Source: Fulvia fulva
Taxonomy: Eukaryota; Ascomycota; Dothideomycetes; Mycosphaerellales; Mycosphaerellaceae
DNA length: 64,000 nt
Assembly: GCF_020509005.1 (NCBI RefSeq)
Contig: NC_063013.1
Location: 6,696,001 to 6,760,000, forward strand
Reading direction: 5' to 3'
In this document: piece after piece, positions 9,705-19,431 of the stretch
Numbering within the stretch: position 1 is the first letter of the stretch
How the letters are laid out: every line of letters starts with the position of its first letter
Position numbers and translations under genes: made by a program
The notes under the pieces: generated by a model
Told to the model about the DNA's origin: nothing
The model's database searches: none
What the model saw: the letters and a program-made list of their open reading frames with translations, nothing else

Positions 9705-11756
9705 ATGGCGGAAGATGACAACCCGCTGATCAAGGCGTTGCCACCAGCCTCTGACTACTACACATACCTCACGATCATCGAGTACAACCTAACGCCCGAG
9801 AATCTGCCTGTGCTGCATAAAGTACTCCAAGATGAACAACTCACCACTAACATTGGCTGGGATCTAGTCCATCTGCTCGTTCCCCTCTTACCTGAGTCGG
9901 AGGAATGTCTGAAAGACATAGCACGACTCGGCAACCCACGAGAAGTCATCTTGAAGGTGACAGAGAGTTTGCGCCTCATCGAATATGATGGAATTGAGGA
10001 AGATGAACCTCAATCTGACGAGGGAGAGGACGGCAGTGCGGACGAGATCAGATCAAAGGCCGACAATACGACATATCCACTCAAGACTGCTGCGACAACA
10101 GCAGGCGGCAGCCCTGCTGCGATGGTAGAAGTGCCACCTCCACTTCCTCTACCGGTGAACCAATTCGTTGCACTGCTTTCAATGCTGGCAGTGCTTCATC
10201 CTCGGATCAAGACGAAGTACCCAACGAGATTCCTGAGCGCGACCTTACAAGCTATCTTGGCCAGCTTCTCGAATGCGCCAGCTGGGAAGCACAGAGAGGA
10301 GATGGTGGTGGCAATCGTCAAGACCGTCAAGTCTGTCACTGGTATTCAACGACCTACTTTACCTAGCAGGAAGAGTAGTGGTATGCTGCCTTCTAGTGTA
10401 GCAAGAGGCAGTGCGCCAGCGGCAGACCCAGAAGGATCGGCAGTCTCAGACAAGAGCCTCGAAGAGAGCGAAATGCAGACAAAGCTGCTGCAAGCATTTG
10501 TCACCCACGTTCTCGAAGAGTACATGCTCAACTTCTCTTCATACGACGGCGTACCAGGTATGGCGTGGTGCAGTCGGATTATGGAGAAGGTCCACCCTGA
10601 GCGCAGCATACCCGATGCCGCCACTTTCAAGGATCGCTTCGCCAACGAGGAGAGACTACATCGGCGGATAGATGCAGTCGGACAGCTCGCAAACCTGGCT
10701 CAGGATCTTCATATTACGGATGAGCAGTTGCTCGAGGCCGCTATCACAGTCGAGAAATCTGCAGAAGGAGATGCTGGTGATGAGATTGAGCCGCCTGCGA
10801 ATGCAAAGGATATACCACTATCACGACTCGGGTCGCTCATGCTGTATGCTGCTCGCGAAGTGTCCACAATCTTGTACGACCGACCACGTGCATCAAGTCC
10901 GGCATTCGAGCTCTTCCCAGATCATCAAGAACTTCTCAAGCATTGTCTAGCACCAGCAGACATGGGTACAGGGCAGCTAGGTACAGAGCCAGAAGCACTC
11001 ATCGATGCAATGCTCTCGCTCGGTCTCGTCTGTCTGGAACGAGACGATGTCGGCGATCCAGGCACCGACGAGCAGTTCAACGAGTATCTGCAAGTCATCG
11101 CTCTGCTCTCATCGAACTGCCCGAATCCAAACCTACGAGGCCATGCTCACTACCTCACCACAACAGTCCTCCGCTCGCAACCAGACGAGCAAGTCCGTCT
11201 ATCCTTCATCCGCGACACACTCGAGCACTGTCCATTCGAGAACCTCAAAGTCTCCGCAGTCGGCTGGATCAAAGGCGAGACAATCGAAGCAAGCCCACCA
11301 ACCCCCATCGCAGGCCACTCACATCCCCACGAAAACGAAAACTCGAACGTAACAACAACCTCCATCTTCGCCAAACCCCTCGCCCTCGACAGCCTAGCAC
11401 CCTACCTCTTCCCCTCCCTCCACGCAGATCTCCTCACAGCCCCCATCCGCGACGCCTGGATGACGTTCCAAACCAACATCTCCTTCTACCTCGCATCTCT
11501 GAACTTCCTCTATCTCCTGCTCCAGGCGAAGCATATCCACGGCAGTCTGGACGTTCAGGATCTTTGGACGAACAACGATGTTGCGGGGAGTTTCTTGCAG
11601 CCGCTTAGGGATGCCAAGAAGAGGTTTTTGCAGGAGATGGAAAGTGGGTGTGCGTTGAGGGATGAGAAGAGTCCTGAGGCTGTGGCGGAGTTGGGGCTGT
11701 TGGAGGAGACGGTTGAGAGGGTTACGAGGGCGGTGGTGGGTTTGAATCAGGGTTGA
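9705..11756 (+). CDS. YAP1-binding/kinetochore Ybp-type protein (glomulin-like)
   Basis: This is an intronless 683-aa protein. The N-terminus (LPPASDYYTYLTIIEYNLTP), the GWDLVHLLVPLLP segment and the extended alpha-helical repeats match the Ybp1/Ybp2 (glomulin/ALF4-like) family. In yeast, Ybp1 binds Yap1 and is needed for its peroxide-induced oxidation by Hsp31-independent Gpx3 signalling, while Ybp2 associates with kinetochores. Low-complexity acidic and Ser-rich inserts occur near residues 100-145 and 225-260. The ATG at 9705 lies just before conserved sequence. Which of the two yeast roles applies cannot be told from the sequence. Most filamentous fungi carry one copy. Confidence 0.82.
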   Translation: MAEDDNPLIKALPPASDYYTYLTIIEYNLTPENLPVLHKVLQDEQLTTNIGWDLVHLLVPLLPESEECLKDIARLGNPREVILKVTESLRLIEYDGIEEDEPQSDEGEDGSADEIRSKADNTTYPLKTAATTAGGSPAAMVEVPPPLPLPVNQFVALLSMLAVLHPRIKTKYPTRFLSATLQAILASFSNAPAGKHREEMVVAIVKTVKSVTGIQRPTLPSRKSSGMLPSSVARGSAPAADPEGSAVSDKSLEESEMQTKLLQAFVTHVLEEYMLNFSSYDGVPGMAWCSRIMEKVHPERSIPDAATFKDRFANEERLHRRIDAVGQLANLAQDLHITDEQLLEAAITVEKSAEGDAGDEIEPPANAKDIPLSRLGSLMLYAAREVSTILYDRPRASSPAFELFPDHQELLKHCLAPADMGTGQLGTEPEALIDAMLSLGLVCLERDDVGDPGTDEQFNEYLQVIALLSSNCPNPNLRGHAHYLTTTVLRSQPDEQVRLSFIRDTLEHCPFENLKVSAVGWIKGETIEASPPTPIAGHSHPHENENSNVTTTSIFAKPLALDSLAPYLFPSLHADLLTAPIRDAWMTFQTNISFYLASLNFLYLLLQAKHIHGSLDVQDLWTNNDVAGSFLQPLRDAKKRFLQEMESGCALRDEKSPEAVAELGLLEETVERVTRAVVGLNQG

Positions 11757-12076
11757 AAGGTATCTCCATGGGTCTTGGAAGTAGATTTGTAACAGTCAGT
11801 CAGCAACTATCACAAGCCACATGGCCTCAAGTCTCTCGTTCCATGAAATAATGGCCACCAATGCCATCCCCACCAAGACTTTCTAAATTGTTTAAAGTAT
11901 GACACAAAGGAAGAAACATTTCTTTAGCTCTCTGACACCAGGACACTGTGAGTCTCGATTCGATGCAACTTTCTATATACAAATTCCGCTATGCAATGCT
12001 TATGCAATGGGGTATCTCATTGGTAGCCTCTAGGCCGCCGTAACGTCGTGAAATATTCTGGTTCTGCACGCTCAGC
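11757..12076. other. convergent intergenic region
   Basis: This is the gap between the convergent Ybp-like and ferric reductase genes and is probably 3' UTR on both sides. No gene is seen. Confidence 0.5.
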
Positions 12077-14146
12077 TCAATACGTGAACGCTTCTTCAAT
12101 AAAGTCCAGCGACACTTCGTCCATGACGGATCTGCACGCCGCTCGAACACTGTCTGCAAAGGAGCCCGGTCCACAGACCGTCACGCCAACGGACCCTATC
12201 CGCTCTGGGATCTCCTTGTCCATGATGGTTTGTGGGGTACAGCGTCCTGGGAACATCTGCACACTGCCTGTACCGGAAACGACTTCGAGGCGGTGGCGAG
12301 GTTTAGATACGAAGAGCTGTATGCGCAGAATGTCCCTGCGGCCCTCCATTCGGAGGATGACGTCCATCCATTCGCGGATCCATTCGAGGGAGTCGGTGTT
12401 GGGTACAGACCAGACCAGGAGGATCTTGCGTGTGGCACACGTCCCCTCTTGGTACTGCTGGAGGAGATGGTGGACGTAGCCGACGCAGTGCGTGATGCCG
12501 ACTCCGCCAGCGAAAAGAATGACGGTGCCGTAAGACGACAACGAGTGATGCCCGCCGTAGGGACCTTCGATGAGGCCCCAGGTAGTGTATGACTTGTTCT
12601 GTTGCTTCATGATCTTGTCCAGCATCTTTCGTGTCATGCCAGTCCTCGCTCGGACGATCAGGGAGAGATGCGTGACGTCCGAACTTCGAGGGAGAGTGGT
12701 GGTGGTGGTGGCTTCCGCTTTGGCTTCCGCAGCGTTCACCGTGGTCTGAGGGATCCCGCTTCTGCGGTAGTAGTTGGACTCGCGAGCAAAAGGCCTTGTG
12801 CTTATACCATTAGCAAGTATCGCTTCCGCAGGGGCCAACTTCTCCATCTCGATGTCCATTGGCGCCGCCCTCGATCTGTTCTCTGCCCATGCTACCGAGA
12901 ATGGATGACTTGACCAGAGTGCCAGTGCCGGGATGTAAGCGTGAACGTGGCAGCCGGGTGTCCATTTCCAGGGTCGCGACAGCTCGAATGTGACTCGACA
13001 CGCCTCTGCTGAAGAGTACTCGACTGTGACTTTGGTGAGTCCGCGTTTCCGGCTCCAATTCTGGTACAGTATCCTCCATATTCTCCAAGCGATCTCGGCG
13101 ACCCAAAGGGCAAGACAAAGCTGTACCCACGGAAGAATTTCGTAGAGCTTCGCAGCGGACAGATGAATGTAGACTCCGACAATGCCCATCAGGGCCATTA
13201 TTCTGTGGCTGTTGAGAAAGGTCTCGTAAAATGCATGTCGCATAGCTCCCACGCTCGAGAAGAACATGAAGGTGAAGAGGCATGTAGCGACCATTCCCCA
13301 AGCGTAACTTCTCGAAGTTTGGAGCAACAAAAGAAGCTGCTGTGAACCCTTGTTCTGGTCATCTGCGGTATCCCAGGAGTTGATTCCCCACATGACAGAG
13401 TGGATGATACTCTCTATCACCATCACTCGTGCGCACCATCGGTGCAGAAGGTTGAACGTATCGTAAGAAACTCCGAGTATTGGTATTAGTGGGTTGTTTC
13501 GCAGTGCGAACAAAACTGTCGGTATCAGATTGAGCATGGCCAGCACGCCCGTTCGGCCACGCATTTCCGCCACGGCCGGTGCAAGAGGATTATTCCAGTC
13601 AATGGCCAGAGTGTAGGCACTGTTCGAGGCCAGGTAAAGAACAATTAGAACGGAGTGAAATCTCGAGGGTAAGGTGCCAACGGTGACGGCCTCCGAGATG
13701 TGGAATTCCCGATTGTGTCGGTTTCGAAATAGAGGTGCAAAGAGCAAATGCTTTTTGAGCCATGGCCAGATCTTGCTGTGGTTGTACATCCAGTATCTCT
13801 GGTCGGCATCTCGTCCCAAGCTCAGAATGTGCCGAAAATGGGAATGAAGCATGTGCCACCATCGATAAAGCAAAGTCGCCAGCAGCAGGCCACAAAAAGA
13901 TGCGATAAGGACATGCGTGAAGAGAAAGTTCATTCCTTGGTTGACACCCGTCAGTCCATGACTGTACTCTGCCGCCGGATCGCTCATGTTGAACAGTTTT
14001 CCAGTGTCTGCGACGTGGTCGTGGTGAGGCGCCGCTATCGCATCCGGAGAGGGATCTCGTGAGACGAGTTGACCGCCGACATGGGCGGCGATGGATTGTC
14101 CGGTTCCACGAACGTGGTGTAGGTGTGAGTGTAGCAGAGAATGCAT
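12077..14146 (-). CDS. ferric reductase / NADPH oxidase-like flavocytochrome
   Basis: Ferric reductases at the plasma membrane move electrons from NADPH through FAD and two b-type hemes to reduce Fe(III) or Cu(II) before uptake. The protein has about seven membrane spans at residues 60-370. Heme-ligand histidine pairs lie in HRWCARVMVIESIIH and SHRIMALMGIVGVYIH, each spaced 14 residues apart. An HPFSVAW FAD-binding motif is near residue 420. The NAD(P)H region has GPYGGH, FAGGVGITH and a terminal CGPGSFADSVR. From the ATG at 14146 it is 689 aa, a normal length. The same frame stays open further upstream without an ATG, so an additional 5' exon is possible. Iron regulation is typical of the family but not shown here. 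Confidence 0.9.
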   Translation of the reverse strand: MHSLLHSHLHHVRGTGQSIAAHVGGQLVSRDPSPDAIAAPHHDHVADTGKLFNMSDPAAEYSHGLTGVNQGMNFLFTHVLIASFCGLLLATLLYRWWHMLHSHFRHILSLGRDADQRYWMYNHSKIWPWLKKHLLFAPLFRNRHNREFHISEAVTVGTLPSRFHSVLIVLYLASNSAYTLAIDWNNPLAPAVAEMRGRTGVLAMLNLIPTVLFALRNNPLIPILGVSYDTFNLLHRWCARVMVIESIIHSVMWGINSWDTADDQNKGSQQLLLLLQTSRSYAWGMVATCLFTFMFFSSVGAMRHAFYETFLNSHRIMALMGIVGVYIHLSAAKLYEILPWVQLCLALWVAEIAWRIWRILYQNWSRKRGLTKVTVEYSSAEACRVTFELSRPWKWTPGCHVHAYIPALALWSSHPFSVAWAENRSRAAPMDIEMEKLAPAEAILANGISTRPFARESNYYRRSGIPQTTVNAAEAKAEATTTTTLPRSSDVTHLSLIVRARTGMTRKMLDKIMKQQNKSYTTWGLIEGPYGGHHSLSSYGTVILFAGGVGITHCVGYVHHLLQQYQEGTCATRKILLVWSVPNTDSLEWIREWMDVILRMEGRRDILRIQLFVSKPRHRLEVVSGTGSVQMFPGRCTPQTIMDKEIPERIGSVGVTVCGPGSFADSVRAACRSVMDEVSLDFIEEAFTY

Positions 14147-15592
14147 CGCGATGTTGCTGAGATTCGAAACGTCCGTGCTGAACAAAGGGGCGTCGATCGT
14201 CCGGGAGCCGTTGCAGAAGCGGGCCAGAAATGTGCAGGATATTCGTGGAGCAGAATGGCCAAATACTAGCGCAGCTATGTATTCAGCGTATGAGAGGCGA
14301 CTGTACGCGTCGTTGTAGAGATTGCACGTGCGATTAGCGCCAGGGAACCAGCGAATGTGATGGTCTCGTTGTCAAGTGTGGTGTTGGTAAGCTTTCCTGC
14401 ATAGACCGTTTGTTCGGAGCGCGGCGACACTTTGTATGGATTGTGTCGTACAATGGGAGTCCTCCAACTAAGGACTGCCAGGGAATAAAGCAAGTGAGTG
14501 AGCGTGATAAAGGACTGTCATTGTTGGGTGGTCATTGTTCGCCGTGGTGAATGCCTCGTAATAGGAGCAATTGTGTTTTCGCGCTACTCGGCTGTGGCTG
14601 AGGCTGGCTCCGCTGCCTTGGTTCCAAGGTCGTCCGAGACTCTCAACACGAGATGGAAATTGGAATGCTGACGACTCTGTGCTTGACTTGGAGAAAAAGT
14701 CTTGTGGAGTTGAGATGATGCGTGAAGCGAGGAGGATGTGTCGTTCTGAACCCCTGCTAGGTGCTCCTACCACCAGTGGTGTGACGTAGTGGGATCTAGT
14801 TCGGAGAAACTTCGAGGATGGTTTGTGCAGCGCGTACATGTAGTTTGGCGATACCCGAATGCAGCGCAGAGTCGGAATTGCCTAACGATTGACTGGCAGA
14901 AGCTGAGCAGAGCACAGAATGGCCAATTGCCCAGAGACACGACCACCGCGCCATTAAAATGGATTCTTGGTATTCGAGATCGGATGCTGCCGAGTCGCCC
15001 CTTGACACATGTGAAACATGTGGAGCGGGCAGGGATGCTTAGCCTCGACCGTTTCCCGTTTCTCTTCCAATCATCGCAGCGTGTCGCCATCTGGCTCGTC
15101 TTTATCGTTACAGGCGCCTAGCGAATGGACATTCTTCCGGCCACTCTCCCCGACCGCACTCGCGACGTCGTACAATGGCCAGACCATGTCGCCTGCTCGG
15201 AGTCCTCAGCGCTTCGCATATTGACCTGCAATCGCACCGGCCGGAAGCGGAACGACGAGTGCACCGTGGCAGTAAGAGCAGAGAAGCTGGGCGACGCGTC
15301 GGACTTCTGGGCCACGAGCCATGACAAGGAGGACCTTCGCACGCCGCCAGGAACACCATGTTGAGGAAGAGTGATATCAGCAAGATGCAAACAAAGGAGA
15401 GCGTGAAAGTGGTCTCCATCACCCCGCCTGTCAGAATTTGCTTCATGGGTGCTGCATCACGTGGCACTCACACACAATCAATTGATTAGAGGCTCCAGTA
15501 TCACGAGGTCATTCAACGGAATCGACCGTGAAGAGATGGCGGCAGCAGCTGCAGGTCACGCCAGATCCCGCGCCTCCTCATGCTCTGCACTA
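14147..15592. other. gene-poor region left of the Tc1 element
   Basis: ORFs up to 123 codons occur on both strands. One minus-strand frame near 15108-15467 includes a hydrophobic stretch (FTLSFVCILLISLFLNMVFL) that could be a membrane segment. I cannot build a gene from it. The part nearest 14147 should hold the ferric reductase promoter. Confidence 0.35.
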
Positions 15593-15594
15593 TA

Positions 15595-15623
15595 CAGTCC
15601 TGGGCATAGTTTTTACAACCCCT
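15595..15623 (+). repeat. left terminal inverted repeat of Tc1 element
   Basis: These 29 bp are the inverted complement of the right end, with a 3-bp gap after cagtcctgggcata. The flanking TA target site immediately precedes it. Confidence 0.93.
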
Positions 15624-15674
15624 ATTCTCCCACCTTTCCTCATTAGGAAGGATGTATCCACTGCTTGGCGTAGC

Positions 15675-16703
15675 TCACCACCTGGTGTGTCCTCCATTGT
15701 TGGCTATTACTGCCTCGCAGCGTTCTCGCATACTCTTGCATATACGTTGTATGTCCTCAGGTGTGAGCTTGGCCCATTCAATCTTGATAGCAGCTATGAC
15801 CTCATCTCGTGTTGTAGGAAAATGAGCACCTACCCTATGCTTAAGAAGAGCCCATAGATTCTCATTAGGGTTGAGATCTGGTGAATTGGCTGGCCATTCC
15901 ATAAAGTGTAGGCCCTTCTCCTTAAATAGACTCACCGTTGCCTTCGCCTTGTGCATTGAGGCGTTGTCTTGCATAACAATGCAGTCCTGCGAGCCTGTTG
16001 ACACTCGCTGCTTCTCAATTGCCGTGTGGATAAGAGGGACAATCTGGCTGCGATACACCTCACCGTCGACAGAGCCCTTCTCGAATATATGGACTTCTAT
16101 AGCTCCATCTGCAGAGATACAGCCCCATATCATACAGGCTGAGAACTTGCGGAAGCGTGCTGTAAGACAGTGTTCGTGATAAGCCTCATCTGCCCTGCGT
16201 GTTACATAGACCTGTCCGAATATTCCACACCTGAATGAAGCTTCATCTGTCCAAAGGACCTGAGCCCACTGTTCCACTGTCCATTTAATATGAGCCCTTG
16301 CCCATCGAAGCCGTGCCTCCTTGTGTTTCCTAGTCAACAACGGCTTGCGTGTTGCGACATATCGTGAGAAGCCCTCCTTCTCAAACGCAGCTCTTACTGT
16401 CCGGACGTCGCTGAAGATGCCCTCTATCGCGGCAATCTGTTCGTATCGTAGGCGGCGGCTGTTGGCATCAGTGGTGGCTCGATGGACAAGTCGCTGACGC
16501 TTGGAGGTGTTGATTACAGGTGGTGGGCCTCTCTTCTTCGGTGTGGAAGGTGGCACTCTTTCAAGCCGTGAGATTACTGAAGAGACAGAGCCTTTGTTAG
16601 TGTGAAGGGCGTCTGCAATCTGCTATAGCGGCCAGTGGGCGTGTTTGTGAAGAGACCACATCTCGCCCTGCTCGAATTCGGTAAAGACGCGTCCCTTCGG
16701 CAT
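15675..16703 (-). pseudogene. Tc1/mariner transposase (DD34E) with premature stop
   Basis: The frame begins MPKGRVFTEFEQGEMWSLHK at 16703. It runs to TGG at 15675 and would encode about 342 residues, the usual length of Tc1-type transposases. Codon 27 is TAG (16625-16623). Downstream, QIADALHTNKGSVSSVISRL is the expected helix-turn-helix DNA-binding part. The catalytic triad is present: D in WTDEAS, D in MQDNAS and E in NPNENLW, with 34 residues between the second D and E. Other than the one stop, the frame is open. The TAG could come from CAG by a C-to-T change in a CpA context, which is the context RIP favours, although one change is not proof. A GTG-started downstream product would lack the N-terminal DNA-binding domain. 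Confidence 0.92.
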
Positions 16704-16807
16704 GGTGGCGATAGATAGCGCGTGTGTGAGTGTGTGGATAATGAGATTGAAGGTAGCAACACCTTCTGAGATGGACATGGATAGCCGGAAGGGGTTAGCG
16801 TAAATAC

Positions 16808-16839
16808 AGGGGTTGTAAAAACTTGTATGCCCAGGACTG
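16808..16839 (-). repeat. right terminal inverted repeat of Tc1 element
   Basis: These 32 bp are the inverted complement of the left end plus a caa insertion. They are followed by TA, the other half of the target duplication. Confidence 0.93.
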
Positions 16840-16841
16840 TA

Positions 16842-17799
16842 GTTTCTCCGACGCACGTGCACGATCGCATGTTCTGCTCATTCACTCGAAACACTTACTC
16901 ATCAATCAACGAGACCAGACATCCGCTGAGCACGATCACCGAACATCTAGTCCACCGCCGACCCGCGCTCTCGCTTTCTGTGACAACGAACTCACATCTT
17001 GCCTGCACTGACAGCAACGCACGAAGCTCGATTGGGCGTGGCAGCGGATATGATGGCATTCCTGCTTGCGGTGATGGCTACGGTGGCATCAGTCACGCTG
17101 GTCTCAAGCATTCATCATTCGCACATGATACCGGCAGTCTTTGGCGTCGAGTTTAGTCAGGTCGGGCTCGCTTGTCCTGTTGCACTGCGAAAGGTGTCGA
17201 CAAGTGCTTTCTCACCGAAATGCGCAGACGCCAACGACGTGAGACCTGAAAGAATTGGACATTTGGGCCTCTGGCGTCTGGCATGATGTTGAAGACGTGG
17301 AAGAACACTCACCAAAAACGACAGATGATGGATCCCGCCTGTGAGTTGCCTTGAAGTGACCTGCTTGGGTCGTCCCTCTACTCGACGCCTTGCAGCGAGC
17401 ACTGGAGACTTCGAGCTTACGGCCGGTCATACAGTTTGTTGCATGGTGGCTACGCCGCAAGCATTGGCGCGGCGGCGTGAGGCTTCAGTGATGACCATTA
17501 CTTCAGGTGGGAACACGGTAGATCATCAGCCGCTCTACGATACGGCGGACATGACGAGTTTTGAGGACGAGAGTGAGATTTGGGTATGTATTCACACCGA
17601 CCTGAACACTACTGACTCACACCAGAGCATCGGATCATCTCTTGTTCGAGCACCATTGCACCATTACCCGTATCTGCCGCTGGCATCGAATTGTCGCCAT
17701 AGCATCTCCGATGAAGACGCCTCGCTCCGGCACGCGTCGAGCTACAACCTGCCAGACTATCCCTCAACCCATAGTGTCGTTCAGTCCTCATGCTGGACT
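16842..17799 (+). other. possible multi-exon gene, unresolved
   Basis: Two plus-strand segments look exon-like. One starts near 17051 and gives a hydrophobic N-terminus, MMAFLLAVMATVASVTLVSS. The other, near 17490-17583, gives GGNTVDHQPLYDTADMTSFE and ends at a good donor (gtatgt) with an acceptor about 47 bp later. I cannot connect them in phase with confidence or find a clear stop. The downstream part would overlap the minus-strand Myb-like gene. No family is recognised. Confidence 0.2.
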
Positions 17800-18213
17800 T
17801 CAGTTATTACTTTGAGCCCCGTTGGATCCCTCCGCGTTCGCATTGCTGCTGCCATCGTTGCGGTTGCGGTTGCCGCCGCCACTGCCATCGCCACTCACAC
17901 TCAGCCGCTGGAGAGCTGCAAGCGCGAGCGCATCTTGCTCAGCCTTGAGTGCCCGCTCGGCTCTGCGTCGCTTCTTGGTGATTTGATTCATCCGCAGACG
18001 GCAGGCAAGTGGAAGTTTCTGCAAAGCCTGTGCGACGACCCTCCAAGGTTGTCGTTGTTCGCGCATCTGGAGGAGTGTTGCGTCCTGCGGGATGTCAGCG
18101 TCGGGGTGAGAAGATCTGGATTTGCGAGGGATATCACGTACGTCCGCTGCGGTCCAGCGCTGTCCTGCTCGAGGCCCCGCGGCCAGCATTGCGGCCTGCG
18201 TGGCCGTGTTCAT
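17800..18213 (-). CDS. small Myb/SANT-like protein (paralogue A)
   Basis: Exons are 18213-18142 and 18084-17800. The intron is 57 bp (gtacgt...cccgcag, branch CTGAC), giving 118 aa. Splicing yields RWTAADDATLLQMREQRQPW followed by RVVAQALQKLPLACRLRMNQ. This has the spaced W, acidic residues and LL/M pattern of a SANT/Myb-type helix-turn-helix. A basic patch (KKRRRAERALK) and a Gly/Asn/Ser-rich tail follow. A role in DNA or chromatin binding is inferred from the fold pattern only. It lies 579 bp from a second Myb-like gene on the same strand. Its intron falls at the same place in the domain, just after the TxAD motif. Confidence 0.68.
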   Translation of the reverse strand: MNTATQAAMLAAGPRAGQRWTAADVRDIPRKSRSSHPDADIPQDATLLQMREQRQPWRVVAQALQKLPLACRLRMNQITKKRRRAERALKAEQDALALAALQRLSVSGDGSGGGNRNRNDGSSNANAEGSNGAQSNN

Positions 18214-18792
18214 AGTGCTGATAGGTATGTGTTGATGCGATGTGTTGTTTTTGATCTCTTGTGCGAGGTCGTGTCGGGTCGAGAATCAAGTGTGCGACGA
18301 GCACTTTCAGATCATAGCGAGAGTTGCGCTGTATCCACCGTGCTGCTGACAAGCCTCGTTGCGAACCTGGGGATAGGCCACATTGTCGCGAGGTCAGCAA
18401 TACCTGCACGAATGAGAAAGAATGGTAATAGCGAGAGTTCGCACACACGATTTTCTATTGGTTATACAGAGCTTGAAGAATGCTATTTCGTTAAAAAGGT
18501 ACACGGTCGCACACACTCGAGCCAACCATCCCAGGTCTTCATGCTCTGCAACAGTACACAGTGCACAGGAACCTCATACCGTTCCAAAAGCCCCAGGGGC
18601 ATCCAGTACCAATACAAATCCATGCCAAGCCTTCTCCTTCGTTCCGAGCAAGTAACGTCATCGCCTATACCGTATGACCATCTTGGGTTGCTCTTCACTT
18701 CTTGTTGGTACATCTCTACAATCTCTCTAGTCGCCGCGCCCATAGACTCGGGAAGTAGGTCACTTCCATGTGGATTCTCAGATAGAGTCGAT
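18214..18792. other. intergenic region between the Myb-like pair
   Basis: This region holds the promoter of Myb-like A and the 3' end of Myb-like B, both on the minus strand. A long plus-strand open frame passes through it and through gene A, but it starts at GTG and looks like a shadow. Confidence 0.45.
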
Positions 18793-19431
18793 CTAGTCGC
18801 TGTCCGTAGCAGGATCCTGGAAGGAGTCCAGTAGAGTCTCGGCCGCCTCCTCGATCTTCGCAACTGGCTGTGCAGCAGGGGCGGCAGGGGCGGCAGAGGC
18901 GGCGGCGGCAGCGGCAGCCTGCTGAGCCAGGAATCGGAGACCCCTTGTCAGATTCAGCTTTGGATAGTAGTGATGCCTGACCACGCGGAAGTCGAGCTTG
19001 AGAGTGGGACACGGGCGTAGAGTGCGGGCGAGGGCAAAGTTGAGCTTCAGGATGATCGGTGGGCGAGTCTCTACCGTTGGTTCGGCGGAGTCGACTCTCT
19101 GTGCAGTCTTGGGTGAAGTTCTTGCTGCTTGGCGAGCCTTGCTACTCGTCTGGCTTCTAGTGGTGACCTTGCTGGCCTTGTTGGCCCCGTTGAGTTTGAA
19201 GAGCTGGAGACGGAGTGCCTGCTCTGTTCGTCCGAAGCGGCGCTCGAGGACCTTGTAGGGGGTAGCGTTATTCGGATCTCTCAGTACGAGGAGTTCGTTG
19301 CTCTGTGAAGATGTTAGAGTGAGTGTTATAAGGTTGGTATCGATCAGACGTACATCGGCCTCAGTCCATGGTTTGCCCTTGTTGAAGTACTTTGGCTTGG
19401 TGGCCCGGGTTGCGGTCTTGCGTGGAGCCAT
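18793..19431 (-). CDS. small Myb/SANT-like protein (paralogue B)
   Basis: Exons are 19431-19354 and 19302-18793. The 51-bp intron (gtacgt...ttcacag) gives 195 aa. It begins MAPRKTATRATKPKYFNKGK, with a strongly basic N-terminus. The splice creates PWTEADSNELLVLRDPNNAT followed by PYKVLERRFGRTEQALRLQL, a SANT/Myb-like helix set at about residues 21-60. The middle is basic and Ser/Thr-rich, and the C-terminus has an alanine run (QQAAAAAAAS). DNA binding is likely but inferred. The gene shares intron position and intron donor (gtacgt) with paralogue A, although protein identity outside the motif is low. Confidence 0.7.
   Translation of the reverse strand: MAPRKTATRATKPKYFNKGKPWTEADVRLIDTNLITLTLTSSQSNELLVLRDPNNATPYKVLERRFGRTEQALRLQLFKLNGANKASKVTTRSQTSSKARQAARTSPKTAQRVDSAEPTVETRPPIILKLNFALARTLRPCPTLKLDFRVVRHHYYPKLNLTRGLRFLAQQAAAAAAASAAPAAPAAQPVAKIEEAAETLLDSFQDPATDSD

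Larger units (their letters stand above)
15595..16839 (-). mobile_element. Tc1/mariner DNA transposon, 1245 bp, nearly intact
   Basis: Both ends are visible. The left end reads cagtcctgggcat and the right end is its reverse complement, atgcccaggactg. The element is flanked by TA at 15593-15594 and 16840-16841, the target duplication expected of this superfamily. The terminal repeats cover 29 bp on the left and 32 bp on the right and differ by a 3-bp insertion. The single gene, on the minus strand, is a full-length transposase frame broken by one TAG. Such an element can still be mobilised in trans if an active transposase exists elsewhere in the genome. This is an inference from the intact ends. 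Confidence 0.95.

Noticed and set aside
14930..14970. Possible further RNA copy (AATGGCGCGGT on the minus strand)
   Set aside because: The start motif and the 3' paired end are missing.
15108..15467. Minus-strand ORF with a hydrophobic segment near the Tc1 element
   Set aside because: Only one hydrophobic stretch supports it; no start, exon or family can be given.
17341..18834. 497-codon plus-strand open frame
   Set aside because: It starts at GTG and runs antisense through the better-supported Myb-like gene A. Most of it is a shadow frame; at most a part near 17490-17583 may be a real exon.
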